This document shows, piece after piece, positions 25,244 to 28,155 of a stretch of DNA of 28,155 nt. The stretch is from an uncultured Lachnospiraceae bacterium (GTDB lineage: Bacteria > Bacillota > Clostridia > Lachnospirales > Lachnospiraceae), in contig CAKRRJ010000028.1 in NCBI GenBank assembly GCA_934394615.1, positions 1 through 28,155 on the forward strand, read 5' to 3'. Numbering within the stretch: the first letter of the stretch is position 1; every line of letters starts with the position of its first letter. A program made the position numbers and the translations under genes. Below the pieces are notes generated by a model. The model ran no database searches and was not told the DNA's origin. It saw only the letters and a list, made by a program, of their open reading frames with translations.

Positions 25244-26146
25244 TTAGAATAACGGAACAACTGCGCCCTCGTAGGTCTGCTCCATGTACTCTTTGACTGC
25301 GTCGCTGGTCAGGGCATCCATGAGTGCTTTGGTCTTTGCGTCATCTTCCTTGCCTTCCTGAACTGCTACCACGTTGCCGTAGGTGGTTGCTGCCTCAGAA
25401 TCGGAAGCCTCTACTGCCAGAGCGTCGGATACTTTTAAGCCTGCCTCGATTGCGTAGTTGCCGTTGATAACTGCGATATCAACATCCGGAAGGGAACGCG
25501 GAACCTGTGCTGCCTCAACCTCAAGGATGTCAAGGTTCTTCGGGTTCTCTACGATATCGGTCTTGGTTGCCTTTAAGCCTGCGCCGTCAGCCAGCTTTAA
25601 CAGGCCATTTGCCTCTAACAGAAGCAGTGCGCGTGCCTCGTTGGTTGCGTCGTTCGGAACTGCTACCTTTGCGCCGTCTGCCAGCTCATCCAGGGATGCG
25701 GTCTTGCCTGCGTAAATGCCGAACGGCTCATAGTGGATCTTGCCTGCGCTGACTAACTTGGTTCCTCTCTCCTCATTGAACTGCTCCAGATACGGAAGAT
25801 GCTGGAAGTAGTTTGCGTCCAGATCGCCAGCGTCCAGTGCCAGGTTCGGCTGAACGTAGTCGGTGTACTCTACAACCTTTAAGTTATAACCCTGCTTTGC
25901 GAGTTCTTCTCTCGCTGCCTCCAGAATCTCTGCATGAGGTGCCGGGCTTGCGCCTACGGTCAGATCCTCAAGATCTCCGGTGGTCTCTTCTGCTGCCTCA
26001 CTGCTCTCTGCCTCTGCGGAAGTCTCTGCTGCCTCTGCGCTGGTCTCTGCTGCTGCAGTGGTTTCAGCCGGTTTGCTGCCGCCGCACGCGGTCAGGGCTG
26101 CTGCTGCCAGGAATGCTGCTACGATCACACCAATGTTCTTTTTCAT
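25244..26146 (-). CDS. metQ: Methionine-binding lipoprotein of the MetNIQ ABC importer
   Basis: 300 residues. A lipoprotein signal peptide (MKKNIGVIVAAFLAAAALTA, lipobox ending at C21) is followed by a low-complexity Ala/Glu/Thr/Ser linker (about 25-56) that tethers the receptor away from the membrane. The NlpA/MetQ domain begins LTVGASPAPHAEIL and contains DLDANYFQHLPYLEQF and AVINGNYAIEAGL, family-typical ligand-pocket segments. It binds extracellular methionine. The ATG at 26146 has GGAGG 9 nt upstream. It is the last gene of the operon, separated from metI by two small hairpins. I see no strong terminator in the following 120 nt. Confidence 0.93.
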   Translation of the reverse strand: MKKNIGVIVAAFLAAAALTACGGSKPAETTAAAETSAEAAETSAEAESSEAAEETTGDLEDLTVGASPAPHAEILEAAREELAKQGYNLKVVEYTDYVQPNLALDAGDLDANYFQHLPYLEQFNEERGTKLVSAGKIHYEPFGIYAGKTASLDELADGAKVAVPNDATNEARALLLLEANGLLKLADGAGLKATKTDIVENPKNLDILEVEAAQVPRSLPDVDIAVINGNYAIEAGLKVSDALAVEASDSEAATTYGNVVAVQEGKEDDAKTKALMDALTSDAVKEYMEQTYEGAVVPLF

Positions 26147-26183
26147 AATACTTATCCTCCTCGATAAATAAATTTGATTTATA

Positions 26184-26213
26184 TGGCCTTTGGCCAACAG
26201 CCGTTTCCGGCTG
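26184..26213 (-). promoter_or_regulatory. Two adjacent hairpins between metI and metQ
   Basis: In the mRNA, CAGCCG-GAAA-CGGCTG (26198-26213), a perfect stem with a GNRA tetraloop, is followed 1 nt later by TGGCC-AAA-GGCCA (26184-26196). No T-tract follows, so an mRNA processing or 5' stabilising role for metQ is more likely than termination. Confidence 0.5.
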
Positions 26214-26221
26214 CTAAATCC

Positions 26222-26887
26222 TTACCGGATTCGTTTGTCGCTCTTCTTCGCCAGTCTCATGCCAATCTCCTGGATGATCTGGACGATGATGACAAGAATG
26301 GCTACCGTTACCAGCATAATGTCTGTCTCATAACGGTAATAGCCGTAGTTGATGGCGATGCCGCCAAGTCCGCCGCCGCCGACTGCACCGGCCATAGCGG
26401 AGTAACCAAGAATGGTCGTGGTGGAGATTGCCGCTCCGATCAGAAGAGACGGCTTTGACTCCGGAAGCAATACTTTCCAGATGATCTGGAAGGTGGAAGC
26501 GCCCATGGACTTTGCCGCCTCAATGACTCCGGCATCGATCTCCTTAAAGGAAGATTCTACCATGCGGGCAATGTACGGAGCTGCCGATGCCACAAGCGGC
26601 GGTACGACTGCTCTCCAGCCAAGGCTCGTTCCCACCAGCTTTCTGGTAACCGGGATCATCATGATCAGAAGGATGAGGAATGGCACCGAGCGAAGCAGGT
26701 TAATGAGAAGTCCCAGGACTTTCTGCAGGACCGGGATCGGGCGGATGCCGTCTTTATCGGTTACCACCAGGATGATGCCAAGCGGAATTCCGATGATATA
26801 GGAAACGATGGTGGAGATGATCACCATACACAGGGTCTCTCCGATTCCGTTCCGGATCAGTTCCATGATCTGCTGACTAAATAACAT
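26222..26887 (-). CDS. metI: Methionine ABC importer permease
   Basis: 221 residues with about five membrane helices, as in MetI. The ABC-permease EAA loop is visible as EAAKSMGASTFQIIWKVLLP, followed by GYSAMAGAVGGGGLGGIAIN, a conserved D-methionine/L-methionine permease segment. It forms the membrane channel with a MetN dimer. The second ATG (26887) is preferred because GGAGG lies 9 nt upstream; the ATG at 26893 would leave only 3 nt. The gene overlaps the end of metN by 11 nt, indicating translational coupling. Confidence 0.93.
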   Translation of the reverse strand: MLFSQQIMELIRNGIGETLCMVIISTIVSYIIGIPLGIILVVTDKDGIRPIPVLQKVLGLLINLLRSVPFLILLIMMIPVTRKLVGTSLGWRAVVPPLVASAAPYIARMVESSFKEIDAGVIEAAKSMGASTFQIIWKVLLPESKPSLLIGAAISTTTILGYSAMAGAVGGGGLGGIAINYGYYRYETDIMLVTVAILVIIVQIIQEIGMRLAKKSDKRIR

Positions 26888-27896
26888 CGCCATTCACCTC
26901 CTCGTACGGTACATGCACAGTTTTTAAGTAATGCAGCGCTCTTGCCGCGTCTGCTTCATCCTCCGGAAGCTGGATGATCATCTGTCCGTAAGCCGTGCCT
27001 CCAATATCTTTGGTAGAGGCATACAGGATGTTCACCGGAACCTTGCTTGCCAGGATCATGTTGGCGAGCACCGGCTCCATAGAGGATCTGCCATCGAAGG
27101 TGATACGGATTTTTCTGGATTTATCGAACGTTACATTCTCCACGGCGTCACCCAGAATAAGCTGGCGTCCGATTTTGGACTTCGGCTCTGAGAAGATTTC
27201 CGATACCCGTCCGGATTCGGCAATCTGGCTGTGATCGATGATGGCCACCCGGTCGCAGATGGCTTCGATGACTGCCATCTCATGCGTGATGACAATGACT
27301 GTGATACCTAAATCCCGATTGATCTGCTTGATAAGCTGCAGAATGGACTTGGTAGTGTTCGGGTCCAGGGCACTGGTCGCCTCATCACAGAGAAGCACTT
27401 TCGGATTTGTGGCAATGGCTCTCGCGATCGCCACCCTCTGGCGCTGGCCGCCGGAAAGCTGTGCCGGATAGGCTTTCGCCCGGTCTTCCAGGCCAACCAG
27501 CTTTAACAGCTCCATCGCACGTTCCTTTGCCTGCTGCTTCGGCACACCCGCAATCTCCATCGGGAAGCAGACATTGCGGAGAATGTTTCTCTGCGCCAGC
27601 AGATTGAACTGCTGGAAGATCATGCCCATGGACTGTCTTGCCCTTCTCTGCGCCGCATCGCTTAACGCCGCCAGGTTTTCTCCCTCAAATAAGACTTCGC
27701 CGGAAGTTGGGATCTCCAGCATGTTGATACATCGCACCAACGTGCTCTTTCCTGCTCCGGAAAGTCCGATAATACCGAAGATCTCACCCCGGCGGATTTC
27801 CAGGTTAATGTCGTCCAGGGCTTTGACCGGCCCGTTCGCCGTCTTAAATTCCTTGCCCATGTGCTTTAACTGGATGATGGTTTCCTCTAATGCCAT
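26877..27896 (-). CDS. metN: Methionine ABC importer ATP-binding protein
   Basis: 339 residues. Walker A is GLSGAGKS (44-51), Q-loop is FQQFNLL, the signature LSGGQ is at 147-151, Walker B is VLLCDEA (about 167-173), and the H-loop is ITHE. The C-terminal part (about 255-339) is the NIL domain (VTFDKSRKIRITFDG...), which binds methionine and shuts the importer down by trans-inhibition. The start ATG at 27896 has AAAGGAAA upstream. It is the first structural gene after a Met-rich leader ORF and a perfect terminator, so transcription into it is probably conditional. Confidence 0.95.
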   Translation of the reverse strand: MALEETIIQLKHMGKEFKTANGPVKALDDINLEIRRGEIFGIIGLSGAGKSTLVRCINMLEIPTSGEVLFEGENLAALSDAAQRRARQSMGMIFQQFNLLAQRNILRNVCFPMEIAGVPKQQAKERAMELLKLVGLEDRAKAYPAQLSGGQRQRVAIARAIATNPKVLLCDEATSALDPNTTKSILQLIKQINRDLGITVIVITHEMAVIEAICDRVAIIDHSQIAESGRVSEIFSEPKSKIGRQLILGDAVENVTFDKSRKIRITFDGRSSMEPVLANMILASKVPVNILYASTKDIGGTAYGQMIIQLPEDEADAARALHYLKTVHVPYEEVNGDVI

Positions 27897-27942
27897 GATG
27901 GTTTCCTTTCCCTGATTATGATAACGAAGAATCCGAAGATGT

Positions 27943-27976
27943 AAAAAGCCGTAAACCTGCAACAGGTTTACGGCTT
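27943..27976 (-). terminator. Intrinsic terminator upstream of metN (candidate attenuator)
   Basis: In the mRNA AAGCCGTAAACCTG (27963-27976, read on the minus strand) and CAGGTTTACGGCTT (27946-27959) form a perfect 14-bp stem with a 3-nt loop, ending in a run of five T. It lies 60 nt after the leader ORF stop codon and about 46 nt before the metN ATG, between the leader and the operon it would control. Confidence 0.88.
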
Positions 27977-28036
27977 AGAATGCGTTCTCGTTTCTGATTT
28001 TATGCTTTCTTCTATGCTCTTTCCTGACCCTGCAGA

Positions 28037-28135
28037 TTATTGATGAAATTCATTGCATACGAACATACGGCACATGTTCATCATCATGCCGCACATCATA
28101 GCCATATTCATCTGCATGGTCTTAAACTGAGTCAT
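28037..28135 (-). CDS. Methionine-rich leader peptide of the metNIQ operon
   Basis: 32 codons from ATG (28135) to TAA (28037-28039), too short for ordinary gene calling. The peptide starts MTQFKTMQMNMA and continues MMCGMMMNMCRM, then ends in FVCNEFHQ. It has 11 Met, including a triple and a double, and three Cys (15, 22, 27). GAGGA lies 7 nt before the ATG, a good SD. An intrinsic terminator and then metN follow. Such composition directly before a methionine transporter operon is the hallmark of a leader peptide sensing charged tRNA-Met. A small Cu(I)-binding Met/Cys peptide is an alternative. Only 20 nt upstream is visible, so the promoter is unseen. Confidence 0.7.
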   Translation of the reverse strand: MTQFKTMQMNMAMMCGMMMNMCRMFVCNEFHQ

Positions 28136-28155
28136 AGCTGGTTCCTCGTTTCCGT

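Noticed and set aside
27977..28155. S-box (SAM-I) riboswitch or Met T-box in the metNIQ leader
   Set aside because: No S-box core or T-box TGGNACCGCG-like motif is visible in the leader inside the window; a feature further upstream cannot be excluded.
1..28155. CRISPR arrays, insertion sequences, prophage, rRNA or tRNA genes
   Set aside because: I saw no regularly spaced repeats, transposase or phage genes, or tRNA-like cloverleaf with CCA end anywhere in the window.

Overview
The window looks like chromosomal core sequence of an anaerobic, spore-forming Firmicute, most likely a Lachnospiraceae (Clostridium cluster XIVa) member. The main reasons are the low-GC-type Shine-Dalgarno (SD) sites (AAGGAGG/GGAGG) before nearly every gene, a giant clostridial-type acyl-CoA dehydratase activase-like protein, a YlmC/YmxH-type sporulation PRC-barrel gene next to nrdR and yqeG, and protein sequences of Lachnospiraceae flavour. 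The species assignment is inference; no rRNA is present. Most genes are on the minus strand; rpsT, the activase-like gene, efp and a CdaR-like regulator are on the plus strand.

Layout. 1-430: the end of rpsT, its terminator, and a dense nest of palindromes (a dispersed-repeat-like element). 429-4344 (minus): ychF, a D-cysteine desulfhydrase/ACC deaminase family enzyme, a small XRE regulator and lysA, each with its own promoter or terminator signals. 4501-7816 (minus): pyruvate kinase, a rhomboid-fold membrane protein with a zinc ribbon, and a CorA-type transporter behind a consensus promoter. 8049-12308 (plus): a 1419-residue tandem activase/DUF2229/HgdB-like protein whose SD and ATG are separated by a small perfect hairpin. 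12374-12606: a decayed SBP-GGDEF gene. 12644-17813 (minus): a SWIM-SNF2 helicase, a long imperfect hairpin element, and argS. 17992-18549 (plus): efp.

18642-23717 is a self-contained amino-acyl/peptide scavenging locus: a PepT-like M20 peptidase, a YfcC-family permease and an M20D amidohydrolase in one minus-strand unit, with a divergent CdaR/PucR-type regulator. 23739-25122 (minus) holds yqeG, nrdR and a ylmC/ymxH-type gene whose reading frame is broken by one base in a run of nine A.

25244-28135 (minus) is the methionine ABC importer metN-metI-metQ. The best candidate for an undescribed system lies in front of it: a 32-codon ORF with a good SD that contains 11 Met codons (including MMM and MM runs), followed by a perfect 14-bp intrinsic terminator and then metN. 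This has the architecture of a leader-peptide transcription attenuator for methionine. I see no S-box or Met T-box in the visible leader. Only 20 nt upstream of the leader ORF is inside the window, so its promoter is not visible.
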